In this document: one piece after another, positions 1-8,005 of the stretch | Numbering within the stretch: the first letter of the stretch is position 1 | Layout: every line of letters begins with the position of its first letter | Source: Chloroflexota bacterium | GTDB lineage: Bacteria; Chloroflexota; Anaerolineae; Anaerolineales; Villigracilaceae | Assembly: GCA_021824575.1 (NCBI GenBank) | Contig: JAKAKJ010000031.1 | Coordinates: 1-42,167 of the forward strand | Direction of reading: 5' to 3' | Length of the DNA stretch: 42,167 nucleotides | Notes under the pieces: generated by a model | Told to the model about the DNA's origin: nothing | Seen by the model: the letters and a program-made list of their open reading frames with translations, nothing else | Database searches by the model: none | Position numbers and translations under genes: made by a program

Positions 1-12
1 TGGATCAGCCAT
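1..12 (-). CDS. Start of a further eut-operon gene, cut by the window edge
   Basis: On the minus strand an ATG lies at 10-12, with GGAG at 18-21 five bases upstream. It begins 16 bases after the eutJ stop codon. Only four codons (M-A-D-P) are inside the window, so the product cannot be identified. The close spacing and good ribosome binding site suggest it is the next gene of the ethanolamine operon. Confidence 0.45.
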
Positions 13-27
13 AAAAACTCCAATGTG

Positions 28-876
28 TTAATTGTTGTGCATGGCAATGCCAAGCGGAGTGACAAATAAAGGATTGCCGGGCAAAACTGTTTCGATGCCC
101 GTCACTTCGTGAATGACCTTGTCCATGCCGGGGTAAGCACACGTGCCGCCCACCAAATAAATTCGTTCCACGTGATGGCCTTCAATGTGCCGATTGATAA
201 TGCTTCCAACCTTTTCCATCACGGGGCGGACGACGGGGAAGAGCCGCGTCTGCTCATTTGGATTTTTCTTGAGCGCTTCAGCCTCCTCGAAAGTGGATCC
301 CATTGAACCGGCGATTACCAGCGAGAAGTGTGTCCCGCCGGTCGGCTCGTCAGCCGTGTACACGACCTTGCCGTTTTCAAAAATGGCGATGCCGGTTGTT
401 CCACCGCCGACATCCACGATGGCGCCATCTTGAATTTGCAAAACATTATTTGCTGCGGTCGGCTCGTCAATCAGACCGGTGCAATCCAACCCTGCGCCAT
501 ATAAAACATTCGCCGTTGCACGGACTTCCGCCTGCGGCACGCCGGGCGGATACGCGGTGGCGGCAGATGTTAATGTGAATCCAAGTTTCTCCTCGACCTT
601 TGATTTCATCTTGCGAAGCAAATCCACCGCGCCGACAAAATCCACGACCAGGCCATCGCGCACAATTTCCGCAAATTGATATGTGCCCGCGATAGGCTGG
701 CAATTTTCATCAAGTACGACCAGCACAGTATAAGCTGTTCCCAAATCCACGCCGACGTGAACCGTGCCGCGGTAAATGCCGGAGGGGGACAGCAGATCAG
801 GATCGGGGTGCCAGCCATTGGCTCCAGACATGATCGAGTCGGTGCGGGTGAGAAGGTCAGAAAGATTCGGATTCAT
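28..876 (-). CDS. eutJ: EutJ, Hsp70/actin-fold ethanolamine utilisation protein
   Basis: This 282-residue protein has the actin/Hsp70 ATPase fold of EutJ. The first phosphate motif is GVDLGTAYTVLVVLD near residue 42, the second is VDVGGGTTGIAIF near residue 154, and an adenosine motif LVGGTCAYPGMDKVI is near residue 241. EutJ proteins are thought to be chaperones for enzymes or shell of the ethanolamine microcompartment; the precise client is not established. The length matches the family. It follows eutT, separated by a palindromic repeat (887-976), and no clear ribosome binding site precedes the ATG. An in-frame ATG at residue 16 is an alternative start. The family assignment is secure, the cellular role less so. 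Confidence 0.9.
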   Translation of the reverse strand: MNPNLSDLLTRTDSIMSGANGWHPDPDLLSPSGIYRGTVHVGVDLGTAYTVLVVLDENCQPIAGTYQFAEIVRDGLVVDFVGAVDLLRKMKSKVEEKLGFTLTSAATAYPPGVPQAEVRATANVLYGAGLDCTGLIDEPTAANNVLQIQDGAIVDVGGGTTGIAIFENGKVVYTADEPTGGTHFSLVIAGSMGSTFEEAEALKKNPNEQTRLFPVVRPVMEKVGSIINRHIEGHHVERIYLVGGTCAYPGMDKVIHEVTGIETVLPGNPLFVTPLGIAMHNN

Positions 877-886
877 AAAATATGTC

Positions 887-976
887 GTTGGTCGAGTAGT
901 CGGTGTTCTCCCGACGTACCGAGGCCAACATATTATAGGTGGTTTCGGTACGGCTAAGAGCGCCTACTCAACCACC
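887..976. repeat. Double-hairpin palindromic repeat between eutT and eutJ
   Basis: Two adjacent hairpins are visible. The first runs from GTTGG (887-891) to CCAAC (925-929). The second runs from GGTGGTT (938-944) to AACCACC (970-976). The interior includes the phrases GGTCGAGTAG and GTACCGAGG, which recur in reverse orientation inside the repeat at 2813-2951, so both belong to one repeat family. The second hairpin overlaps the 3' end of eutT and supplies its stop codon (968-970). Confidence 0.7.
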
Positions 977-1750
977 GTTCAATTTTCCTGCTTTGAAGTA
1001 CAACTCTAAAACGTAAACTGCGGATGAAAAACGATTCAATGCGTGTGAAATATTTTTTCCAATTCCACTTTGGTCGAGGCCGCGATCTGTACCGAATGCT
1101 TCTAATGCAACCACTTCGACTTCGCGTGCCTGCGTTCGCAAGACATTCAGCCAGTGAATCATCTCGTGGTCTTCCGGCCCCGGAATGATGTGCTGGATTC
1201 CAAGGTGACGATCAGGCCAATGCGAAATTTCATGAAGCTCTTCCTCGCGTTTGCCCAATAAAATCAGCGGAGCGACTTGACGCGAGTTGTATTCCGCGCT
1301 CATGATCTCACGGCAATAAGCTGCCAGCGTGTCGAGGTGCGATGCCAGATTCGTCATCTGAAAGCTGCGCGCTTTTGCCGCGGCAAGCATGACAAAAGCG
1401 TGAAGCGAGTCAACGCGTCCACGGAGCATCAGCCTCGAGTCCGTTTTGGATGCGAAGTGTCCCGCATCCAATTGAGTCATGTGATCGGGTTTGTGCTTGA
1501 TCGGCTGTCCGCATACTGCGCAGACGGGAACCGATCCCGTGAGAACAACAGGAAATGTGCCGGGCTTGTCCCATTCAGGATGTATGTGATTCGGTTCAAT
1601 GCCTGCCGTCGGAGTTTGCACGTCAATTTTGTGTTGACGCAAAAACTCGCGCGCTGAATCGGTGAAGCGCGTGTCAGACGGAAACGCAGGCAATTGTCCA
1701 CGCCCGTTCTTCCAAAATTCACGCAACTCACTTTCGGTGATGATCGTCAT
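968..1750 (-). CDS. eutT: EutT, corrinoid adenosyltransferase
   Basis: EutT transfers the adenosyl group of ATP to cob(I)alamin, giving the adenosylcobalamin used by EutBC. The 260-residue protein opens with the family pattern of a short helix, then LPAFPSDTRFTDSAREFL. A metal-binding CAVCGQPIKH motif follows near residue 77, then TQLDAGHFASKTDSRLMLRGRVDSL in place of the family's THLDA...VxKxxPRIxFRGxLDSL. The start overlaps the eutQ stop by four bases (ATGA), so the two genes are translationally coupled. The last codons and the stop lie inside a palindromic repeat, so the native C-terminus may have been altered. Function is inferred from family membership. Confidence 0.88.
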   Translation of the reverse strand: MTIITESELREFWKNGRGQLPAFPSDTRFTDSAREFLRQHKIDVQTPTAGIEPNHIHPEWDKPGTFPVVLTGSVPVCAVCGQPIKHKPDHMTQLDAGHFASKTDSRLMLRGRVDSLHAFVMLAAAKARSFQMTNLASHLDTLAAYCREIMSAEYNSRQVAPLILLGKREEELHEISHWPDRHLGIQHIIPGPEDHEMIHWLNVLRTQAREVEVVALEAFGTDRGLDQSGIGKNISHALNRFSSAVYVLELYFKAGKLNGG

Positions 1751-2298
1751 TTCTCGTTCCAGTTCACCGGATATACCACATACACAAAGCGCGTCCGGCT
1801 CGGCGTGCCGAACGTGATGCTTGATCCTTTCGGGATGTAAATCACATCGCCCGGACTGCCGCGCACCTGCTCGACGCCGCGCGTGATCACAAGTTCGCCT
1901 TCAAGCACGATGTCCACTTCATCGTATGTCAATGTCCACTTCATCTCGCCTTTGTCGAGCGCCATGTAGCCCGCGCCCATTGGCCCGCGATCCTCTTTGA
2001 TTACCACATCTTTCAGCCGTACGTTTGTGCCCGGCGTGGCTGACCCTTCGAGGAACGGTTCCATGTTGACGCTTGCGCCATGCACGACTTTCAACGGTGG
2101 AAGATTCGTGACAAAAGACGGCTCTTCTCCCCTGGATTTAGAGTCTGATTCCGTTTCGCGGATGACTTTTACGCCCAGGGAGTACGCCACGTCCATGGCT
2201 TCATGCGTGACGATATCGTCCGCGCCCAGCAAGAGCGTGTCTGATCGCTCGCGCGCAATGCGGCGAATGTCTTCTGCCGTGAACAGTTGACGCGACAT
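1747..2298 (-). CDS. eutQ: EutQ-like cupin protein
   Basis: A protein of 183 residues. The N-terminal part (about 1-50) has the short segment also found at the start of EutQ proteins (LFTAEDIRRIARERSDTLLL). The C-terminal part (about 75-183) is a cupin barrel, with EGELVITRGVEQVRGSPGDV and YIPKGSSITFG. EutQ is essential for growth on ethanolamine under some conditions in enteric bacteria and has been reported to have acetate kinase activity; whether this protein does is unknown. It overlaps eutT by four bases. Its start codon follows an imperfect hairpin repeat and has no obvious Shine-Dalgarno sequence. Confidence 0.85.
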   Translation of the reverse strand: MSRQLFTAEDIRRIARERSDTLLLGADDIVTHEAMDVAYSLGVKVIRETESDSKSRGEEPSFVTNLPPLKVVHGASVNMEPFLEGSATPGTNVRLKDVVIKEDRGPMGAGYMALDKGEMKWTLTYDEVDIVLEGELVITRGVEQVRGSPGDVIYIPKGSSITFGTPSRTRFVYVVYPVNWNEK

Positions 2299-2312
2299 GG
2301 TAAACGGTTCTT

Positions 2313-2378
2313 AACCGCGAAGAACGCTAAGAGCGCGAAGATTTAAATTTCTTCGTGTTCTTCGCGAGCTTGGCGGTT
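2313..2378. repeat. Imperfect palindromic repeat between eutM and eutQ
   Basis: The left arm (2313-2340, AACCGCGAAGAACGCTAAG...) pairs with a right arm ending GCGGTT at 2377-2378, about 22 of 28 positions, around an AT-rich centre. The pattern AACCRCRAAG...CRCWAAG...CRCGAAG is shared with the element at 4483-4559. In the transcript this would form a long hairpin between eutM and eutQ. Confidence 0.7.
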
Positions 2379-2394
2379 TTATCAACCGCTTGAA

Positions 2395-2724
2395 TTACTT
2401 TTCTTTTCCGCCGCCGCGTCCGCCGAAGGAACCCTTCGTATTTTGCGGCAGAATCATCTCGACATCAGAATGGGGGCGAGGTATCACGTGGACCGAGGCA
2501 AGCTCGCCGACGCGCTTTGCAGCGGCCGCGCCTGCGTCTGTGGCGGCCTTCACCGCACCGACATCACCGCGCACCATCACGGTCACATATCCGCCGCCGA
2601 CATATTCACTGCCGATCAGCGTCACGTTGGCGGCTTTGACCATGGCATCGGCGGCTTCGATCGCACCCACCAAGCCTTTGGTCTCCACCATTCCAAGTGC
2701 AATCATGGAAACATCTACTGGCAT
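2395..2724 (-). CDS. eutM: EutM/PduA-type BMC-H shell protein
   Basis: A single bacterial microcompartment domain in 109 residues. The domain runs from about residue 5 to 95 and includes [20 protein letters not shown] at the start and [12 protein letters not shown] near its end, the classic EutM/PduA/CcmK pattern. Such proteins form flat hexamers that tile the shell facets, and their central pores pass substrates. A good AAGGAG lies seven bases before the ATG. The C-terminus ends in a glycine- and lysine-rich tail ([12 protein letters not shown]), longer than in the minimal family members. It is the only single-domain hexamer gene in the window, so it is probably the main facet tile. Confidence 0.95.
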   Translation of the reverse strand: MPVDVSMIALGMVETKGLVGAIEAADAMVKAANVTLIGSEYVGGGYVTVMVRGDVGAVKAATDAGAAAAKRVGELASVHVIPRPHSDVEMILPQNTKGSFGGRGGGKEK

Positions 2725-2812
2725 AGCAAACTCCTTTGATAATAATTTTTCCGATTAGACATCGGATGTCAGGGTTGGAATTTTTTTCAAGCCCTGAAAT
2801 CTGGCGTCTAAT

Positions 2813-2951
2813 CATGTCATTGCGAGTCTTCGAGAAGCAATCTCTTGGAATAATCAAATGGTTGTTACATAGATTGCCGCGCTTGGCCTCGATACGGCAT
2901 CTCGCTTCGCTCGAGAACACTGCCTACTCGACCAGCGCTCGCAATGACATG
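2813..2951. repeat. MITE-like element with 14 bp perfect terminal inverted repeats
   Basis: The ends are CATGTCATTGCGAG (2813-2826) and CTCGCAATGACATG (2938-2951), perfect inverted repeats of 14 bp. No transposase is encoded in the 139 bp unit. The interior (about 2885-2935) contains a segment related, in reverse orientation, to the repeat at 887-929. It lies in the gap between eutE and eutM on the eut transcript, and eutE ends at 2959, only eight bases away. Confidence 0.75.
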
Positions 2952-2958
2952 ACAGAAA

Positions 2959-4470
2959 TTATTTCTTCAACTCCGCTAAAACTTTCCTCACGATCTCGTC
3001 AATTTGCGAATCCGTCGAGCCTGATGAAACCGACGCAGGCGATGAATAAGCATTACCCGTGAATAAACTTCTCTGTGCGGGTGCATCTGTCGAACCGGGG
3101 GCAAACGCTTCGGGCGGAGGAACGCGTATTTCATACGCCAGCTTCTTCACGTTATAAAGATGATGAACGGTGATGTTATCACCTGTAATCGCGCCGCCGA
3201 TTCCACCGGAGCCGAGCGTCATGGATGGCATCACACCAGTTGTATAACCTGTTGCGCCAAGCGTGCCCCAGGTGTTGACCAGAATGCGAAAGACCGGTTT
3301 TTCAAGTCCGAACTTCATGATGACATCCTGATCCTGAGCGTGGATCACGAGCGAATGACCGCGTCCGCCATACTGAATCAATTCGATGGAGCGTTCGCAA
3401 CCCGCCTCCCAACCATCGGCTTCGTACCAGCCAAGCACCGTGGTCAACTTCTCGCCGGATAGTGGCTCTTCTGGGCCAACGCCTTTCAGTTTGCAGACGA
3501 TGATGCGGGCCCAATCCGGCACGCTGAATCCGTACATCTGCGCCAACTGTTGTGGACTCTTCCCAACGGCTTTTGGGTTTGGCAAATGCCCAACAAACAG
3601 ATTCTTGGCGAGGACTTTTGACATGGCCTCGTCAGCAAAATACGCGCCTTCGGCTTTCATCAATTCTTCGAGTTTGGATGCAATCGGGCGATCCGCAACC
3701 ACGGATTGTTCGGTGGCGCAAATCACGGAATGATCGAACGCTTTGGATGAGACGATATATTTTGCGGCGCGCTGTAAATCCGCGGAGCGGTCAACATAAA
3801 CCGGCACGTTGCCCGGACCAACGCCATACGCTGGTTTGCCAACCGAATGCGCGGCGCGCACCATGTCCGAGCCGCCGGTGGCGAGGATGAGCGCCGTGTA
3901 TTTATGTCTCATCAATTCCTGTGTGCCGGGCAAAGTGATGCGTGTCATGCACGAGATCAAGCCCTTTGGCATTCCAGCCCGTTCTCCAGCCTCAGCCATG
4001 ATGCGAATCGTTTCGATACAGCACTTATACGCGGATGGGTGCGGCGCGATGACAATCGCATTGCGCGCCTTGACTGCAATCAGCGTTTTGAACATCGTGG
4101 TTGAAGTCGGATTCGTGCTGGGAGTTAACGCCGCGACCACGCCCATCGGCCAGGCGATATCGTACGTTCCTTTTTGCGAATTGTGTCCGATCACACCGAC
4201 CGTTGGAATGTCTTTGATCGCGTCCCAAAGAATCTTCGACGAAAGCACGTTTTTCAAAACCTTGTGTTCTGGCACGCCGTAGCCTGTTTCGTCGACCGCC
4301 ATTTTTGCCAGCGACTGCGACGCGTCGTACGCGGCCTGCGCCATCGCCGCGCAAATGCGGTCCACTTCGGCCTGAGTCGCGTGAAGGAATTTTTGCTGTG
4401 CCTCGCGCGCCTGAACAGCCAGCGTGCGTGCTTCTTGAATGGAGAGAAGATCGTTATCAAGGTCTGCCAT
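2959..4470 (-). CDS. eutE: EutE, CoA-acylating acetaldehyde dehydrogenase
   Basis: This enzyme oxidises acetaldehyde to acetyl-CoA with NAD+ inside the microcompartment. With the start at 4470 (M-A-D-L-D), preceded by an AAGAAGAG sequence, the protein has 503 residues. An upstream ATG at 4506 lies in a repeat and was rejected. The nucleotide-binding region has VVAALTPSTNPTSTT, and the catalytic cysteine is in SVICATEQSVVAD (Cys251). A serine- and proline-rich linker is followed by a C-terminal amphipathic helix, DSQIDEIVRKVLAELKK, which looks like an encapsulation peptide. Enteric EutE carries its targeting helix at the N-terminus. PduP, the propionaldehyde homologue, is a less likely identity given the neighbours. 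Confidence 0.94.
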   Translation of the reverse strand: MADLDNDLLSIQEARTLAVQAREAQQKFLHATQAEVDRICAAMAQAAYDASQSLAKMAVDETGYGVPEHKVLKNVLSSKILWDAIKDIPTVGVIGHNSQKGTYDIAWPMGVVAALTPSTNPTSTTMFKTLIAVKARNAIVIAPHPSAYKCCIETIRIMAEAGERAGMPKGLISCMTRITLPGTQELMRHKYTALILATGGSDMVRAAHSVGKPAYGVGPGNVPVYVDRSADLQRAAKYIVSSKAFDHSVICATEQSVVADRPIASKLEELMKAEGAYFADEAMSKVLAKNLFVGHLPNPKAVGKSPQQLAQMYGFSVPDWARIIVCKLKGVGPEEPLSGEKLTTVLGWYEADGWEAGCERSIELIQYGGRGHSLVIHAQDQDVIMKFGLEKPVFRILVNTWGTLGATGYTTGVMPSMTLGSGGIGGAITGDNITVHHLYNVKKLAYEIRVPPPEAFAPGSTDAPAQRSLFTGNAYSSPASVSSGSTDSQIDEIVRKVLAELKK

Positions 4471-4482
4471 AGTCACTCTTCT

Positions 4483-4559
4483 TAACCACAAAGACACAAA
4501 GGTCACGAAGGAAAAAGAAAAGAAGAAAAATCTTCGCGCTCTTAGCGTGCTTCGCGGTT
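4483..4559. repeat. Imperfect palindromic repeat between eutL and eutE
   Basis: The left arm begins TAACCACAAAGACACAAAGG, and the right arm (4531-4559) is the reverse complement of GAACCGCGAAGCACGCTAAG.... The centre is purine-rich (about 4510-4530). It is the same family as 2313-2378. A weaker half copy may lie near 20548-20573. Confidence 0.65.
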
Positions 4560-4561
4560 CC

Positions 4562-5218
4562 TCAATAATTCATCGGTTGGCTTGCAACCTCTAACACTTT
4601 ATCCTGAAATGCCGCTGCGGCGGCTTTGCATGCAGGCTGGTCGCCGGTTAGCATCACGCCCATGTAATTTGTTTCCGAGGGCGGCATGGTCAACGATACA
4701 ATGCGAACATCTGTTGCCTTGAGCGCAGCATCCAAGGCAACCAGACCTTCGTTAGGCGGTGCAATCAAATAGGCAATTGGCGAGCCGGCTGGAATGTTGC
4801 AAACTTTCGAAAGATAGGTCCCGGTGCGCGAGATAACATGCGGAAAGAATGCGATGGATCCATCTTCATTGGCAGAATACCAGAGGGCTTCATTCTTCAG
4901 GTATTGAACCGCGGCATTGAGTCCGGCTCGGACTTCGGCGGGATCGGGTCCCGCTAAAATCGCCATGATCTCGCCTGACAATTTTCCGGACGTGTGCTTG
5001 ACACCCGCGTAAAACGAATGCGCGTACACAACTTCCACATCGGCCATCTTGGTGGCTTCATCAATGGACACGTATGTCGCATCATCGTTGTCCGCGCTGA
5101 TGAGACCGATGGACAGTTGATCGTCGCGGAGATTAAGCCGACTCGCGAAGTTGCGATCCACCTGCGGAATCAATTGGACACACAATGGCGTTGCATAAAT
5201 TGGGTCGAGAATCGCCAT
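4562..5218 (-). CDS. eutL: EutL, tandem-BMC-domain trimeric shell protein
   Basis: A 218-residue protein with two fused BMC domains, beginning LDPIYATPLCVQLIPQVDRNF as in EutL. EutL forms trimers with a gated pore that has been proposed to admit larger molecules such as cofactors. Family hallmarks include SADNDDATYVSIDEATKMADVEVVYAHSFYAG in the first domain and TGTYLSKVCNIPAGSPIAYLI with ALDAALKATDVRIV in the second. An AAGGAG five bases before the ATG overlaps the eutC stop codon, so the gene is tightly coupled to eutC. The length agrees with the family. Confidence 0.95.
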   Translation of the reverse strand: MAILDPIYATPLCVQLIPQVDRNFASRLNLRDDQLSIGLISADNDDATYVSIDEATKMADVEVVYAHSFYAGVKHTSGKLSGEIMAILAGPDPAEVRAGLNAAVQYLKNEALWYSANEDGSIAFFPHVISRTGTYLSKVCNIPAGSPIAYLIAPPNEGLVALDAALKATDVRIVSLTMPPSETNYMGVMLTGDQPACKAAAAAFQDKVLEVASQPMNY

Positions 5219-5227
5219 GGAGACTCC

Positions 5228-6184
5228 TTACTTTGCCAACTTAAGTTTCACGCCCGATGCCTGGTTCTTGCGCATCTTCTGAGCAATTTGTACCACATAC
5301 GCGCCGGCTTCGAGCGGGTTGGTTCCGCCGTTTTCAAAGATGTTGCAGACCACATCGCGATCGGCGTCGGTGTCGCCGTATTTCGGTTTGTAACCCATAT
5401 ATGCGCTCATTGATTCAGCGCGACCCAAACCGGGACGCTCACCGATCAACAAAACAACCACATCCGGTTTGACGAGTTCGCCGACATCGTTCATCACGCC
5501 GACGCGGGCATACTTGATGAAGAATGGCGTGCCAAATGTCAGACCTGCATTTTGTACGCCTTGCTTGACGACCGGAAAAATCTGACGCAGATTTGCTTCA
5601 ATTGCCGCGGCGGATAATCCGTCGCCAACAACCAGCTGCACATTTACATTCTTCTGGCATTTCTCGTTGATGGTGCGTTTGGCGTCATCGCTGAGCTGGC
5701 GTCCGAGATCAGGGCGCAGAAGATATTCCTGCTTGCCGCCTTTGACTTTCGTTTGCACGGTGAACAGATTGAATTCATCGAGCAGTTTCTGATCCACATC
5801 GCGATATAAGGCGTCTTGAGTCACGGCGTGATCGCCCTGGAATAATAATAAGGAAGCCGTGCTGTAACGCGGGCCCGCGCGTCCAACGCCGATGCGGGCG
5901 GTGGTCGAAGCCATCAGCGCGCGCAGTCCGTTTGAGTCTTTTGGATTTTTCACGCGCGGCGTGTTGCGCGCTTGCGGAGTCGTCGGGTCGGGAAGGTCAA
6001 TGCTTAGATTCACTCCAGAGCCGGAAGTGCGCGATTTGACGGGAACAACCGAAGGCGATGATAAATTTGTCGAAACGGAAGCCGCTTGCGAATCCAAAGA
6101 AGAAGCGGCAGGTTTTACTGCTCCTGATTCTTTTAATTCGCGAACAATCGCATCTACAATCGCGGCAAGCTGGGTGTCATCCAT
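5228..6184 (-). CDS. eutC: EutC, ethanolamine ammonia-lyase small subunit
   Basis: The small subunit pairs with EutB to form the adenosylcobalamin-dependent lyase that yields acetaldehyde and ammonia. Recognisable family segments include STTARIGVGRAGPRYSTASLL, FQGDHAVTQDALYRDVD, VVGDGLSAAAIEANL and LLIGERPGLGRAESMSAYM. The first 23 residues (DDTQLAAIVDAIVRELKESG) form an amphipathic helix joined by a low-complexity linker (about 24-75) to the enzyme, the arrangement known to target EutC into the shell. At 318 residues it is slightly longer than the enteric protein because of this linker. It starts three bases after the eutB stop. Confidence 0.96.
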   Translation of the reverse strand: MDDTQLAAIVDAIVRELKESGAVKPAASSLDSQAASVSTNLSSPSVVPVKSRTSGSGVNLSIDLPDPTTPQARNTPRVKNPKDSNGLRALMASTTARIGVGRAGPRYSTASLLLFQGDHAVTQDALYRDVDQKLLDEFNLFTVQTKVKGGKQEYLLRPDLGRQLSDDAKRTINEKCQKNVNVQLVVGDGLSAAAIEANLRQIFPVVKQGVQNAGLTFGTPFFIKYARVGVMNDVGELVKPDVVVLLIGERPGLGRAESMSAYMGYKPKYGDTDADRDVVCNIFENGGTNPLEAGAYVVQIAQKMRKNQASGVKLKLAK

Positions 6185-6187
6185 AAT

Positions 6188-7555
6188 TTATCTCTTGAGG
6201 AAAATGGATGGGTCACCGGCTTTTTCGGTCAACACACCATTTTTTATCAAGCCGAGATCCTCCATCCATTTTTCGAATTCGGGAGCAGGGCGCAATTTGA
6301 AAAGCTGGCGCAAAGTTGGCGCATCATGGAAGGAAGTGCTTTGATACGAAAGCATCGAGTCGTCGCCCATGGGAAGTCCCATAAAATAATTGCATCCGGC
6401 TGCGGTCAACATGACCGCAAGGTTTTCGATGGCATTTTGATCGGCGCGGGCGTGATTAGTATAACAGGCATCACAACCCATCGGAATGCCCGTGAGTTTG
6501 CCCATGAAATGATCTTCGAGCCCGGCGCGCTGAATTTGCCGCGCGTCGTAAAGATATTCGGGACCAATGAAGCCAACGACCGTGTTGACTTGATACGGAT
6601 GATAGCGTTTTGCAAATCCGTAACAGCGCGCTTCCATCACGAGCTGATCCCAGCCGTTGTGCGCGTCAGCGGAAAGCTCGGAACCCTGGCCGGTTTCAAA
6701 GTACATGAAATTTGGGCCTTTGGGAAAGCAATGCTTTTTAGCGAGTTCGTAGGCTTCGTCAATCATGCCGACGGAGATGCCAAATGAATCATTGCCCTTT
6801 TGCGAACCCGCGATGGATTGAAATACGAGTCCAACTGGCGAGCCGGATTGCATGCATTTCATCTGGGTGGTGATATGTGACAGTACGCAATTTTGCGTTG
6901 GGATATTCCAGGTCTTGATGATGTCATAGGTCATATCGAGCAGACGCGAGACGGAGCTGTAAGAATCATCCACTGGATTGATGCCGATGACCGAATCGCC
7001 TGAGCCATACGAAAGACCTTCGTAAATTTCGGCGCGGATGCCTTCGGGCGAATCGGTCGGATGATTAGGCTGGTTGCGCGAAGATAGCGTGCCGGGCGCG
7101 CCAATGGTGTTGTTGCAATGTGCAGTAACAGGAATCTTTTTCGCGCCGTATATCAAATCGAGATTCGACATCAACTTCGTGACCGCCGCGATCATCTCGG
7201 CGGCAAGACCGTTCGATACGCGATGGATCATTTCGGTAGTCGTTGTGTCCGAAAGAATCCATTCGCGGAATTCGCCGACCGTCCAATCTTTGATCTCGTT
7301 GTAAACTGACTCATCTACCGCGTCTTGAATGACGCGCGTAATTTCATCTTGGTCGTACGGTACGGCGGGATTTTCGCGCAAGACCGAAAGCGGTACCTCG
7401 GCCAAAATTAATTTTGCTGCGACGCGTTCCGCGGCAGTCTCCGCACCCACGCCCGCGAGACGGTCACCCGATTTTTCCTCGTTGGCTTTGCCCATCAGGA
7501 GTCGGATATCAGGGAATTCATAGATCTTGCCGTGCAGTTTCGTGCGGAGAAGCAT
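6188..7555 (-). CDS. eutB: EutB, ethanolamine ammonia-lyase large subunit
   Basis: The catalytic TIM-barrel subunit of ethanolamine ammonia-lyase, 455 residues, close to the usual length. The residues known to hold ethanolamine in the E. coli enzyme are present at the same numbers: Arg160 and Gln162 in SSRNQPNHP, Asn193 in VIGINPV, Glu287 in YFETGQGSE and Asp362 in GCDACYTNH. An AAAGAGA sequence precedes the ATG. It is followed by eutC after three bases. Nothing suggests loss of activity. Confidence 0.97.
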   Translation of the reverse strand: MLLRTKLHGKIYEFPDIRLLMGKANEEKSGDRLAGVGAETAAERVAAKLILAEVPLSVLRENPAVPYDQDEITRVIQDAVDESVYNEIKDWTVGEFREWILSDTTTTEMIHRVSNGLAAEMIAAVTKLMSNLDLIYGAKKIPVTAHCNNTIGAPGTLSSRNQPNHPTDSPEGIRAEIYEGLSYGSGDSVIGINPVDDSYSSVSRLLDMTYDIIKTWNIPTQNCVLSHITTQMKCMQSGSPVGLVFQSIAGSQKGNDSFGISVGMIDEAYELAKKHCFPKGPNFMYFETGQGSELSADAHNGWDQLVMEARCYGFAKRYHPYQVNTVVGFIGPEYLYDARQIQRAGLEDHFMGKLTGIPMGCDACYTNHARADQNAIENLAVMLTAAGCNYFMGLPMGDDSMLSYQSTSFHDAPTLRQLFKLRPAPEFEKWMEDLGLIKNGVLTEKAGDPSIFLKR

Positions 7556-7578
7556 AAAGTTATCTCTTTGCCACGTAC

Positions 7579-7983
7579 TTACCTAAATGATTTCCATTTC
7601 AAACCAATATAAACGGCGAAGAAAGCCGCAATGGCTGTGCCAGCGATAATGGAAAAAGTTTGAAGAAAAGAAGTGAGTGGAAATAAACCATCCAGAACCA
7701 TAAAAATACGTCCGATGATATCTCCAACGAGCAAGATAATAGCAAGTGCCGCAGCCCACTTTCTTCCAAACAGGATAAACAAGCCACCAAAGAAATAAAA
7801 CAAGCCGATAGTAACACCTAAATAAGTGGAAAGACTCGCCTGAGTTGTGGTGAGCCCGAAAAACTCATGCGAAAAGCCTGTTTTCACTTCTGCCAAACCA
7901 AAGAGCATCATCAATGTTGCGATGATTAAGATGTCTCGCGGAAGCTTGTAGTTTATGGCTTGATTTTCTTTGGTTGAGTTCAT
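7579..7983 (-). CDS. Small four-helix membrane protein inside the eut operon
   Basis: A 134-residue protein that I do not recognise. It has about four hydrophobic helices: residues 18-34, 50-73, 77-97 and 103-127. There is no signal peptide, and it ends in a basic tail (KWKSFR). Its layout resembles small DoxX- or DUF-type membrane proteins, but no family motif is clear. It lies between eutA and eutB, with gaps of 22 and 23 bases, so it should be cotranscribed. Its codons look more AT-rich than those of its neighbours, which suggests a later insertion. It is not a known component of eut operons. A role in moving ethanolamine, ammonia or acetaldehyde is only a guess. Confidence 0.7.
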   Translation of the reverse strand: MNSTKENQAINYKLPRDILIIATLMMLFGLAEVKTGFSHEFFGLTTTQASLSTYLGVTIGLFYFFGGLFILFGRKWAAALAIILLVGDIIGRIFMVLDGLFPLTSFLQTFSIIAGTAIAAFFAVYIGLKWKSFR

Positions 7984-8005
7984 CGTAATTCTTTTTGGCT
8001 TATTC

